Shown here piece by piece: positions 44,814-56,503 of a stretch of 64,000 bases of DNA. Origin of the DNA: Portulaca oleracea (lineage: Eukaryota; Streptophyta; Magnoliopsida; Caryophyllales; Portulacaceae). Every line of letters begins with the position of its first letter. Positions within the stretch are counted from its first letter, which is position 1. Location of the stretch: contig CM055881.1 of NCBI GenBank assembly GCA_029582165.1, forward strand, positions 16,263,094 through 16,327,093, given 5' to 3'. Under the pieces are notes generated by a model. It saw only the letters and a list, made by a program, of their open reading frames with translations, had not been told where the DNA came from and did no database searches. The translations under genes and the position numbers were made by a program.

Positions 44814-45798
44814 ATGGGTCGAGCAAAACGTGCCCGGACTGAGCTAGAATCAACCCCCGCCCCATCAACCTCGGCTGAGCCTGACAAAACCCGGTACAAG
44901 GGTCAACCGGCCTCAATTATTCAATGCGACCCGAAAATTAAGGTCAATTTTCGGGATGATATGCACAAGGCACGGTATGAGCGGCTCAAGAAGCGGAAAA
45001 TTTGTGCTCCAGATCTCTATCATGAGGAGACGGCAAAGGATGTTTTTTGTAAGCCGAGCATGAACTTCTTCATCAGAGTCATGGGATGGGAAATTTTCAC
45101 CACAATCAACGAACCGATCAACGAGCAACCGGTGCTCGAATTCCTCAGCTCTTTGGTGGTAAAGGAAGACGGCACATCCAACGCCTCTTTTTCATACATC
45201 GTGAACAAAAAGGAGGTCGAATGTACGCTCCAAGACTTATGCAACGCTCTAGGCCTTCCCGAGGACGGCATCCCCTACGGCGAGTGCGCGTCGGTCGATG
45301 AACAAGCTATGAAAGCACTCACTTGTTGGAGGAGACGTTACGAGGATTCGATCACAACGAGCAAAGTACTATTGCCCAAGCAACTCTAAGGCGAGATTTG
45401 ATGTCGGCGTCGCATCTTCCACCACATCATTTAATTCGTGATTTGGCGTGGCGCGGCGTTCAAGCATCCGGAAAGACGACCTCTTCGTCCTCTATAATGC
45501 GATCAACGGTCGCCGGGTCAACACTGGCTCGTGCATCCTCCATTGCCTCCGGGAAATAAACCTCGAAACCCGGAACATGACTATTGGAATGGGTCACATC
45601 ATCACCCATTTCCTAAGGAAACAAGGGTTCGAGTCCTATTTAAGCAAGTGGACTCCCCGCTATTTCCCTGATCCCATCGACGATGTTCGCCTACGAAAGA
45701 TGGAATTCTTGGAGAAACACAAGACGCGAACATTATACCGTCACGGGAACGAACCCCACAGCGTCGTGATTCATTTAGGCGACGACCATGCCGAATAA
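44814..45798 (+). pseudogene. Athila env-like ORF (Athila ORF1-type domain)
   Basis: The preferred start is ATG 44814. The frame is open to 45389 and resumes in another frame (45448-45798), so there is a frameshift near 45370. The N-terminus is basic and Pro/Ser-rich. The body has 'EFLSSLVVKEDG' and 'ALGLPEDGIPYGE', then 'DPIDDVRLRKM' near 45670-45710, typical of the Athila third ORF. No signal peptide or obvious membrane segment is visible in the preferred frame. Function is not known. The acidic coiled-coil tail would follow at 45829-46130, where this copy has stops. Confidence 0.75.
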
Positions 45799-45884
45799 CG
45801 TCTAGATGTCTCCGACCAACACAATTGGTCGTGTGGCCAAACTTTTGGGGATCGATTTGTGGTGGGTGGTCCCGGGGATCGAGC

Positions 45885-46885
45885 GGAGGAGGGTCAGGAT
45901 GAAGACGAAGAAGAGGAGGAAGAAGAGAATGAGGAGTAAGAAGAACAAGCACAAGGGGATGAAGCCGAGCCGAGTCAACAACAAGACACCGCTCTTGAGC
46001 GTATCAGCGAGCAACTCTAGGAGCTTCATGATGAGTTTTAGATCCAACGGGAGCTCATCCAAAACCAGCAACTATTGATCTAAAACTTACAAGGATTGCT
46101 TGAGATCCAACAGGAGACACTGGCTGGCATCCAGTCGCAGCTCCAACCCCGTCCTCCGCCAGGAGGGTCCGCTTGAGGACCGTTTGTAAGCAGCCCACCC
46201 CCACCCGACCTTTATCATTGACTATTTACTTTATTTTGTGAAGTATAAGTGTGGGGGAGTGCTTCTTCGGGGTTTTGGAGTTGCAATGTGTGGTGGTTTT
46301 GGATTGTTGGTCTCTCGATTTCTTTTGGCATGAGCTCGCATATTTTGAGGATTGTTCGGTTAGGTTGCTCGAGTTTTTCCTTTTCTTGTGTGTTTGTCAT
46401 GCATGATCGGGTTGTTGGATGGTTGTTTGATGGCTGTTTGTCGGTTGTTTTTGTGGGTTGGACTGTTGTTTAAGCGTTTCTTGTTTGTATTTTGGGCATT
46501 GATGAATGTAACCGAATGTTTTTTGTGATAAATGCAATGATGTAGTTATTTCGGTTAGTGCGTATCGAGTTTCACCCTTATTTCCCGCCTCAATGAGTGA
46601 GATTCGGGGATAAGGTAAGTTATTGGCAATGTATATATTGTTCATTTTTTTTTTTTCATCTTTTCAATTTCTTTTCATAATATTTTAAGTTAGATTTTCC
46701 TTTCTTTTGCTTTTGGTCTCGCATGTGAATTCTATAGTTGTAAAGTCGTCTTTTACTCTAACATTGTTCCGACTCTCTTGAATGACAACTTCGGATCGCT
46801 ATTTTCAACGCTTATGAAGAGCTTGAGGTAATATCTTTCCACCTTACTCTTTGTATGTGAATTCTTATCATGATCCGTCGCATGC
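45885..46885 (+). repeat. 1-kb tandem duplication, copy A
   Basis: The unit covers the coiled-coil tail and the first polypurine-like motif. Its breakpoint is at the shared GCATGC-type edge (46881-46886). The coiled-coil frame here has several stops (TAG and TAA near 45937, 46018 and 46039). Confidence 0.9.
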
Positions 46886-47885
46886 AGAGGAGGGTGAGGA
46901 TGAAGATGAAGAAAAGGAGGAAGAAGAGAATGAGGAGGAAGAAGAACAAGCACAAGGGGATGAAGCCGAGCTGAGTCAACAACGGGACACCGCTCTTGAG
47001 CGTATCAGCGAGCAACTCCAGGAGCTTCATGATGAGTTTCAGATCCAACGGGAGCTCATCCAAAACCGGCAACTATTGATCGAAAACTTACAAGGATTTC
47101 TTGAGATCCAACAAGAGACGCTGGCTGGCATCCAGTCGTAGCTCCAACCCCGTTCTCCGCCAGGAGGGTCCGCTTGAGGACCGTTTGTAAGCACCCCACC
47201 CCCACCCGACCTTTATCATTGACTATTTACTTTATTTTGTGCAGTATAAGTGTGGGGGAGTGCTTCTTCGGGGTTTTGGAGTTGCGATGTCTGGTGGTTT
47301 TGGATTGTTGGTCTCTCGATTTCTTTTGGCATGAGCTCGCATATTTTGAGGATTGTTCGGTTAGGTTGCTCGGGTTTTTCCTTTTCTTGTGTGTTTGTCA
47401 TGCATGATCGGGTTGTTGGATGGTTGTTTGATGGCTGTTTGTCGGTTGTTTTTGTGGGTTGGACTGTTGTTTAAGCGTTTCTTGTTTGTATTTTGGGCAT
47501 TGATGAATGTAACCGAATGTTTTTTGTGATAAATGCAATGATGTAGTTATTTCGGTTAGTGCGTATCGAGTTTCACCCTTATTTCCCGCCTCAATGAGTG
47601 AGATTCGGGGATAAGGTAAGTTATTGGCAATGTATATATTGTTCATTTTTTTTTTTCATCTTTTCAATTTCTTTTCATAATATTTTAAGTTAGATTTTCC
47701 TTTCTTTTGCTTTTGGTCTCGCATGTGAATTCTATAGTTGTAAAGTCGTCTTTTACTCTAACATTGTTCCGACTCTCTTGAATGACAACTTCGGATCGCT
47801 ATTTTCAACGCTTATGAAGAGCTTGAGGTAATATCTTTCCACCTTACTCTTTGTATGTGAATTCTTATCATGATCCGTCGCATGC
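46886..47885 (+). repeat. 1-kb tandem duplication, copy B (mosaic)
   Basis: Copy B repeats copy A head to tail. Its 5' part agrees with 34464 onward, and its 3' part agrees with copy A. The intact acidic coiled-coil frame (46888-47141) is in this copy. Diagnostic sites place the switch between 47373 and 47435. Confidence 0.88.
46888..47141 (+). pseudogene. Duplicated env-like coiled-coil tail
   Basis: The open frame reads the acidic stretch and coiled coil that end at TAG 47139-47141. It lacks the env-like N-terminus, which lies 1 kb upstream with a frameshift, so it is unlikely to be translated as such. Confidence 0.6.
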
Positions 47886-49394
47886 TTGGTTTTCTTTTGG
47901 GTGGCGAACCCCTTTGAGTGTCTGTGTTGGGATATCTTTTGCTGTTGGAGCCGTGTGGGCTCGGGTCGCAACCATTTCTACCTGCTAGTTGTTTTTTGTT
48001 TGTTTGTGTTTTGTAGGTTCTCTACCCTTTTCATGTGACACCTTCCTACAATGAGGACATTGTGGAGTTTTAAGTGTGGGGGGGGGGAGATATTCTATTT
48101 TAAGGGTAGATCAGCTAGTCGTTTCGTTCTTTGTTTCCTAGTTTTACTAGTTTTTGCTTAAATTTTAAAATTTTTGTGTGAAAATGGAGAAAAAAGGGAG
48201 TGAAAACCTTTTTGTTTTTCTTTTCGTTTTGTTTTTCTTTGTTTCCTAGATCTCATGTTCGAAGTTGAGAAGTCGTTCTTAAATTTCCTTCTAAAAGTAA
48301 TCGGTTGGAGCATTTTCAACCCTAACTCGGGTTCTAGTCGAGACTTATCCTAAATAGACTCCTTTCATTAAGTGTCTTGTGAGACTCCCGTTCCTTTCTC
48401 ACTTTGTTGGGAACCCGGAGATTCTAAGGGCTTGTGTCTGAGTTTGTTTTTGTTTCTCGTTTAGCAAAATCAAAAAGTGCAAAAAGAAAAGAAAAGAAAG
48501 AAAAAGAAAAAAGAAAGAAGAAAGCTTTTCTTAAGATATAATAACCTGAATAAGTGGAGCGTGTCGCTGAAGACATTAACCACCATACACTTAGCCAACC
48601 TACACGGGCCCGGTATTCGTGGTACGGCACTGGATACCCCTTAACCCTCCTCCTATATCGCTTTGCGACGGAGAGGGGTATGGGAAAGACCGTGTTGGGA
48701 GGGTATACCCCTTATATGGGCCGTCCAATTCCCGAAAGTAAGGCGAATACCGATTTTTTTAAAACCAAAAAGAAAGAAAAAGGAGAAAAAGGAAGAAAGA
48801 AAAGAAAAATTTTGCTTCTAAAAAGAGCGAGACCTCCCCTTGCATCACCTACGGCCCTCACAAAGCCAAGGACGACCAAATGCGAGGGAGGGCAACACTC
48901 CTCTCGGTTGTTCGTTGTTTTCAAATTCGGACGCAAGTTTTTAAAGTCTTTTGGTTCCCGTTAAACCCTTGTTATTTTTTTGCTGCGGGTTTCGCTTGTT
49001 ACAAGGTGTAGGGAGTTAAATTACCTTCAAGATCGACCTTTTTCTGAGTTTGGTGTTTGTGAGATGCTCCTAACGGTTACTTTGGGAGGTTTAATCGCGT
49101 TTTCTTAGTTTGGATTGCGAGATCTTGTGAATCATAGCCCTTTGTCGTTCTTTTTTGTTTTCTTCGGTTTTGTTTTCACTTTCCCTCTCTCCTTTTTCTT
49201 TGGCTTTTGTGGGTACAGCCGCTACAAACCCTCACGAGTCCATCTCGTCCACCCGGGCTGCCGGGGGGTTCAAAGGGCTTGGTGTATACGCTAAATGCAC
49301 TCGTTTCTCTCCCACGACAGAGGAGTTTGTGTTAGTTAGTTTTGTTTTGTTCCGTTTTGCTCGGGACGAGCAAAGGTTTAAGTGTGGGGGGGGG
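47886..49394 (+). mobile_element. Athila 3' untranslated region
   Basis: No credible gene. It has a G-run after TAAGTG at 48071, a purine-rich stretch (48474-48530) and the true polypurine tract at 49379-49394 before the LTR. It corresponds to 35473-36979 of the upstream copy. Confidence 0.8.
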
Positions 49395-51109
49395 TGTTTA
49401 GACCCGATTTCGTGTCTAAATGCCGCCTGAATCCTTAGGCTTTTGACTTGTTTCATAGTTGCTTTAATAACTTTTAATGCGTTTTAGTTACTTTTGTAGT
49501 TTCCGAAGGGTTTCACTCAAAACGATTCTAAATGGGCCAATTTTGCACCAATCTTGGGAATCCCGAGATTCCCTAAGATTCCACGAGCCCTGGACGTGTC
49601 AAAGGCAGCGGATTAGAAGGGTCGGTCATGTAGAAAGGCAGCGGAAGCGGAAGCAATGGTTGAAGAGCCTCCTGAAGAAAACTGTGGCCGAGAGACACCG
49701 TGGCCACGGTCACCTTGACCATAGCCACGGTGTGATTGAGCCATGACCTAAGGAAGAAGCCTTGCAACCGAGATAGACCGTGGTTACGGTCACTCTGACC
49801 GTAGCCACGGTGGGATCCTACCCTGCCCAAGGAAGAAGCTGGCCGAACTAGACCGTGGCCAAAGTCACTCTGACCGTAGCCACGGTGGTGCGAAGGAGCG
49901 AAAAGTTGTCAGCCCTAATCGCCTAGACCGTGACCACGGTGCTTGTGGACCGTACCCACGGCGGTGCGAAGCGAAGAGGAGAAATCGCCTGCCTTACGCA
50001 GGACCGTGGCCACGGTCACCCTGACCGTGCCCACGGTCCCCTGCGGGCCAGTTTTGTCTGTTGTGTAAAATGATGAGTTTTGAGTAACAACCTTTATTAC
50101 TATTTAATGTGTTTAGGTCATTTTAGATAGGAGGAGGAGGAGACAACAGTTTTTATCTATCTTTTATGATACTTTAGCACTCTTTATCACATTTTTTAAG
50201 TCTTAGATTAGGGAGATTAAGGAAGATCTTTGCTGAGATTATTGGTTCTTGTATTGAATTCTCTTGATTATTATTGGAAGTTTGAAGATTATTCTCAACT
50301 TTGGAGCATTGGAGCTTTATTATTCTGAAGTTTTCTCCCTTGTCATCACAATCCATGAGCATTTCTTAATCCCTCTCTCTAATTTATTGCTTATTTATTA
50401 ATCTCTGTTTTTGATATTGTTGTTGTTGTTGAGTGTTTATTGTCATCTTGTTTACTCGATTAAGCATGAATGAAGTTGTTGATGTTATTATCATGATAGT
50501 TAGGATGTTTAGTGGCTAGAACTTTCATGGGTTAGGGAGATATTAAGGGTGTGAATGGGTAATTAGGTTTGGGTTAGCAATATTAGTGAGTAACTAGTTA
50601 GGAAATCAATTTCCCAATCCTATCCTTCCCTCGAATGGGATGTAATTGGGTGCGAAATCATCCCCAATACATCCAACGCTTGTTGGACGGTAGGAATTAG
50701 GATAGTTAGTATTCTAGTTCGCGAAAGCGAATAGAAACTAACTAGGAAATTCCGTTCTATTAACTTTCCTGGGTCTGTCGATGGATTTTGAGGAAGTTAA
50801 TCCGGACTATCCTTGAAAGAGGAAGCCCGGTGGGTATTTTCTAACGGAATTACCATTTGATTTCCCTTTCTCGTTACTCTCTTGTTGCGAAACCCATTTC
50901 CTCATTCCCGTTTGCATCCCGAAAGTCTCCCGACACCCATTGTTTAACCTTTTTTACTGAACATAGTGTGTTTGTGCTGTTTTTACCCTAAATTCTATCA
51001 TCCTTTCATGATCGTAAACCATACCTAGAGTCAACTAGCTGCAGCTAAGGCCCCTAGCTCCCTGTGGAAGAACGATAAAACCGTGGTCTTACAAACCACT
51101 CGACTAACA
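49395..51109 (+). mobile_element. 3' LTR of the Athila element
   Basis: The 1715-bp LTR runs from TGTTTAGACC to CTAACA. The palindrome field lies at 49697-50040, where one inner dyad has changed to 'tggccaaag' and another has been gained relative to the 5' LTR. It is followed at 51110 by a reversed LTR fragment. Confidence 0.92.
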
Positions 51110-52343
51110 GAGGGTTGAAGAAACGGAATTTCCTAGTTAGTCTCTACTCACTCTCGTGAGTAGAGTGCTAACTATCCCGATTCCAACCTTCCAACTCAAG
51201 TGTTGGATGTGTTCGGGGACTTTCGAACCCAAATACATCCTACTTGAGGGAAGGATTGGAGTGGGAAAAGTGATTTCCCAACTAATTACTCACTAAAATT
51301 GCTAACCCATGCCTAATTACCCACTCACACCCTTAATTACCCCCTAACTCATTAGGGTTCTAGCCACTACCCATCACAACTATGATAACAACATCAACAA
51401 AACCAACCCTAAGCATGATTTCTATCAACAACAAACATAAACCAAGCACGAACAATGAAATAATAAGCAAAGCAATTAAACAAGCAAGAAAGTAATTAGC
51501 AAAGCAATTAATGAAAGAGTTAAGGGAAGAGAAAACTTATCAAAATGTTGTAGATGAACAAGAGAAAGCAATAAAAAGATGATCCAACAATCTCTCAATT
51601 GTTTGAATCCCCAAATCTTCAATAATAACTCAAAATCTCCAAAACCCTAGATTAATCTCTCACTAATCTCTCTCTAATACAAGCTGAATGTAAAGTCTAA
51701 GTAGCTAAAAGATAACCTAAGATCTCCCCTAAGAAAACATCAACAAGGAGTATATATACAAGTGGAGTTAGTTAGGCAAAACGCAGCGCACAGCCGAAAA
51801 CAATCGCGCAGAATTTAGGGGAGACCGTAGGTACGATCTCTTTGCTGTCCTGGGGTGGTAGCGGGTGCGACCAGGAGGGTGGCGGGCGCTACCCTGCGAA
51901 AACTGCAAGCGATTTTCTCCTTCGATCGACCGTAGGCATGGTATCCACGGACCGCTGGTACGGTATTCCTCGGCCCAGTTGAGGTAGCGGGTGCCATCAA
52001 TAGGGTGGCGGGGGCTACCCTCTAGCTTTCTTCCCTTTGTTCCTTCCTTCATTCCAAGGCATGTAACGCCCGCTACGAGGATCGTAGCGGGTGTTACCCC
52101 ACTGATTTGCACCAAATGAAGGGAAGGTGGTCTCGGGTCAACTCCGCCTCGGCTCTCGGTCCGGCTCGGCTTGGGAAATCAACAAAAATGCTCTAAAATG
52201 GCCCGTTTTACCTCGTTTTTTGTTTAAAACGCCAAAACCTACAAAATAACCAAAAACATACTAAAAAGCCATGAAAATAAACACGAAACCAGTCAAAAGC
52301 CTAAGAATTAAGGCTTATTTAGACACAAAATTGGGTCTGAACA
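51110..52343 (-). mobile_element. Reversed Athila-type LTR fragment (other subfamily)
   Basis: On the minus strand this begins at 52343 with TGTTCAGACCC and continues through the LTR body. The region is related to but clearly diverged from 49395-51109 (shared 'aactaggaaattccg' type block). Its 3' end is cut at 51110. It carries GTAGCGGGTG / GCTACC type dyads at 51850-52100, including the arm pair 52063-52076 and 52084-52097 with one mismatch. No polypurine tract adjoins at 52344. Confidence 0.75.
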
Positions 52344-53547
52344 ATGATCATCTCCCTTGACTTTTGACCTCTGATTTTGAGCATGCTCGTACGACCTTCC
52401 TATTTGTCTAAGGGGCATGATCTTTGGAATCATTTCCCCTTCCTTCCATCTCCATCCATCCACCCTCCACTTATAAATACCCCCTCATCCTCACTTATTT
52501 TCACCAACAATCATCAACAACTCTCATCATAATCCTCTCCTATACCTGTCTATTCTACTATTATCCATCTTTTATACTCTTCTTCAATTAGTAACCTCCA
52601 TATTCTTAAATCAAATTTATCTTCCACCACTTCCAAATAGCTTTCATTCCAAGGTCTTGATCAAGCCGCGTTCAAGAATCCACCATAAGGAGTTCGATCA
52701 TTCTTTCATCTTATCGAAGTTTAAAGTAAGGTTCGTCTATCCTTCTGTTTCAATAATGTAGCTTATTTCTATGTATCATTTTATTTGTACATTCGTTTTG
52801 TAAGAAAAAAAACCTTCATTATTTTGATATTGCATGTTCGGAATATTAAATTCGTGAAATTCATTAAAATTCTCCCCACTGATCAATTTCATTTCAAGTT
52901 CGATTTTAGTTGAGTTTGTTTGCTAAACACGCGGATTCGAGAATTATTTAATTCTCAAATTCGTAACCATGCCCGCAAATTTAGAATTCAGATTCGTAGA
53001 CCAGAGTTATTTTTATTTTAGGTTTGTTGATTTCCTTAAACCGGTTGGTGACTCTTTCTTTATAACTTCTTTTTATTATTACACACACTTGTTTATTATA
53101 TTAGAAAATTTATAAAATGATTTATATACCCCATATTCTAACCCAGAGCTAGTTCGAGAGAAAATGTCAAAGAAATAATCATAGGTCACGTGGCCTTTGA
53201 ATTTCTCTAAATATTTTCTTTTGGGCCAAAGAAGCACAAGGCCCAACAGTGGCAACATCACAGGCCACACGACCAGTGATGGGCCCTGTTGGTCCATGTG
53301 CCCTCTTCTTGGCCCGGGTTTGAATTGGAAGTAGTATTGAATCATCTGTAGATTAATCCGATATAATTTCAAGTGTGTAAATAATAAAAACACTGTTTTT
53401 AAACGAATAAAAGTCGCCCTTCGAAAACGATTTTCATAAAATAAAATATCCTTATTTAAGGATTAAGCAACCTTAGTCGGCTCCCAATCACTAAGTAGCA
53501 CACTCGAGGTAAAAGGGTTGAGCCCTTTTCCCGGGGGTGGTCCTACA
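52344..53547 (+). mobile_element. Tat-type LTR, 3' part
   Basis: The segment is homologous to 27420-28723, has a TATA-like 'acttataaatacccc' at 52470-52486, and ends in CCTACA at 53547. The 5' part is missing. It is followed not by a primer site but by Athila env-like sequence, so it is a solo or 3' LTR piece. Confidence 0.8.
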
Positions 53548-56503
53548 ACCGCGTCAACACCGAGTCCTGCATTTTGCATTTCCTATGGGAGATTAGCATG
53601 GAGAACCAACCCACGACAATAGGCATGGGTCATATTATTTTGTCATTCTCTCAAGCATGCGGGTTTTGGTGCCTATTTTAACAAGTGGAAGTCGCGTTAC
53701 TTCCCTGACCCTATAGATAGAGTTAGGCTGCAAAAGATGGGGATTTTAACAAAGAGTCTAACTCGCACAACCTACATTCACGGGCACAACGTCAATAAGA
53801 CGTCTATACACCTAGATCCGGAGAAAGTCGGGGGGTGGCTTGACATCACAAACCCCCACAACTGGTCGTGTGGCAAGCAGTACGATTGCCAACATAGAGT
53901 GGATGGTCCGGATGTGCCCGAGGATGCGAAGGAAGACTATGATGAGGAAGAAGGTGAAGAAGAAGAAGGAGAAAAAAAAGAGGGAAATGTTGAAGTGGGT
54001 GAGGGAAGTGGAAGCCAATCATGGAGTGCATCTTTGGGACGCATCAACTCTCATCTCGAGCAGTTGAGTGTCAACTTGCAGCAACAACGGACCCTACTCC
54101 AAAGTTAACATAACTTGCTGGAGAGTCAGCAAGCAATGTTGAACACCCAACAGACTACACTCAACAATGTCCATGAGTTGTAGAGGCACGAGGAGTATTT
54201 TCAGTAGCAAAACCAATACTTTCGCGACTAGGGCTACTACCATTACTTTGTCGCCGGCCACAACCCAGCGCCGAACGATTACACTAACCCCTACTATCCC
54301 ACCTACATTCCCTACTACCCCTATCATCTTCCCTCGGGAGGACCCGAGCAGTAATCTAGAAGTGTCCCTGCCCCCACTTAATCCTTTATATTGTTTTTGC
54401 ATATGTTGTTAGTGATAGATAAGTGTGGGGGTGCTTTGTAAGGAATTAGGAAGGTGAGCGAGTCGCTTATTTTTGGTCTTGTTTAGTTGCTGTTGGCATA
54501 ATTAGGTTGTCCCTTGTAGTTCATTTCATCCCAATCCTTGCATGGTCTTGGCTATTGTCTCCGAGTTCTTTCCTCATGGGTTATTTTGGTGGAGGTTGTT
54601 GGTTTGTGCTCAGTTTCATCGAGCATAGTACCGAGTGTTGGCGAGTGTTTCACCCTCAATTCCCGCCTTAAGTGATGAGATTCGGGATTGAGGTATATTC
54701 CAGTCAATGTATACATTGTTTATATGCTTTAGTGCTTTCTATTAGTTAGTTTCTTTTCATTTCCCTACTCTTGCAAGTCGGATCTAATGCACTTAGGTAG
54801 TTTTGTTTGATTATCCTAACCTTGTGCATGGTTCTCTTAGATCCCGGATCGAGTGTTTTTATATGAAGACTTCGAGGTAACCTCTTTCCAATTCCTCTTT
54901 CGATGTTTATATTGATCCATGTTGCATGCTTGACTTTACTCTTTTGGTGGCGCGCCCCTGAGTATGTTTGGGTCGCCACCTTTTCTGTGCTAGGTGTTGG
55001 TTTGCATGTTTATATCTCTTTACTACCTTTCACGAGACACCCTAACTCACAATGAGGACATTGTGGCGCTTTAAGTGTGTGTGGGGAGGGGGGGGGGAGG
55101 CACTTATTTGTGTTTGGGGGTAGCTCACCTAGCACTTTGATTTTTCTTTCTTAGGTTTTAGTTAAAATTTTGAAAATTTTGAAAAAAAAATTGGAAAATT
55201 GTTGTCAAAATGAAAGAAAAAAGGAGAAAAAGTTGTGAAAACCCCATAAAGTGTTTTGTTTTCTCTAGAATTTTCTCATTCTTAGAATCGCGTAGTTGAT
55301 GGCTTGAGGACTTTGTTAATCTTCTAAAAAGGAGTCGGTATGAGTATTGTAGGCTCTAACCTAGGTGTTGTCATGACCTATCTTCTTAGGCTCCCTTCGC
55401 TAAGTACGAAAACAAGTTCCTCCTTTTCTTTTCACACCCTTTTTGAGATCGTGATATCTTAGTGGCTTATATTCGAGCTTGTTGAAAAAGTGAAAGTTAA
55501 TAAAATGAATAAATAAAAGTCGGTGACACCAACAAGGGTTGGTGTGAGTGAGTGACACTTACACCTCTTAAGTACTTTGCTACGTACGGAGCAACCCGAG
55601 TTAGAAGGGTGACCCCCTTTCAGAGGATCGTTCTAATTCCCGAAAAAACTGACCTAAAATTCGAAAAAAAGGGTAGTGAAAAGAGCAAAAGAGTTGGTTC
55701 ACCAATGAAGTTTGGCGTGGATGGTTATAGCCCCTCGCACCTTAAGTACAATCAATCAATCATGCATACGGAGCGAAGCTACGCTGGAAGAGTAGCCCCT
55801 AACGAGTCGCGAATCGATCTCCATCTCGAAACATACCAATAGAAAAAATGAAAAATAAAAAGAAAGGGAAGAAAAAGAGAGAAGAAAGATAAAGAAAAGT
55901 TAAAAGTGAATAATTGTGGGGCCTTCCCTTACGTAACCTGCAGCCCTCACAAAGCCAAGGGAGACATTAATGGGGGAGGGCAACGCATTGCTAGTCCTTT
56001 CGCTTATAAACGAGCTCGGGTATAGGTTTTGCTGAGGATTGATCGGAATTGATTTGGGGTACACTTGCACATGGGCACGAGATTCTTGTTTAGTAGGAGG
56101 CGTTTAGGAGTTGAAAAGCTCTAAGATTGGCAATACCCTTGGGTTAGGTGTCCTTAATGTGCTCATATCAGTTTCTTCTAGTCGATTAGCGACGCCTTCC
56201 GAGTAGTTGATTGCATGATTTTATTAATGAGCATTTTCTTCCTTTCTTTTCGAACCTAGTTTTGTTTCTCACCTTTCCTTTCTCCTTTTTTCCTTTTTCA
56301 TGGCTTTTGTGGGTATAGTCGCTATAAACCCTCATGAGACCCACCTCGTCCACCCGAGCTGCCAGGGGTTTAAAGGACTTGGTGCATACGTTAAATGCAC
56401 TCGTTTCCTCCCACGAAAGTGGAATAATTGTTTAGTTACGTTTTAGGTTGTTTTGCCCTGTTTTTCTCGGGACGAGCAATAGCTCAAGTGTGTGTGTGGG
56501 CGG
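53548..56503 (+). mobile_element. 3' part of a second Athila subfamily
   Basis: This segment contains the C-terminal half of an env-like ORF (53560-54108), an untranslated region with three polypurine-like tracts, and the LTR start at 56504. It is related to but diverged from 45500-49394. The 5' half of this element is missing; the Tat LTR lies at the break. Confidence 0.85.
53570..54108 (+). pseudogene. Env-like ORF tail, second Athila subfamily
   Basis: 'KWKSRYFPDPIDRVRLQKM' (53688-53740, with a frame shift at the front) matches the segment at 45647-45705. From 53737 the frame is open to 54108. It reads a highly acidic Glu/Asp stretch (53920-53990) and then 'LGRINSHLEQLSVNLQQQRT', a coiled coil. 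Codons after the TAA at 54106 keep a low-complexity Gln/Tyr/Pro-rich reading with stops to about 54350. Confidence 0.7.

Larger units (their letters stand above)
36980..51109 (+). mobile_element. Athila-lineage Ty3/gypsy retrotransposon, full length with two LTRs
   Basis: 14.1 kb: LTR, tRNA-Asp type primer site, gag, protease, RT/RNase H, integrase, spacer, env-like ORF, long 3' untranslated region with a tandem duplication, polypurine tract, LTR. The LTRs differ by few changes, so insertion was fairly recent, but frameshifts in RT, RNase H and the env-like ORF make it inactive. The left LTR is preceded by another copy's polypurine tract, so no target duplication is expected. Confidence 0.92.
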
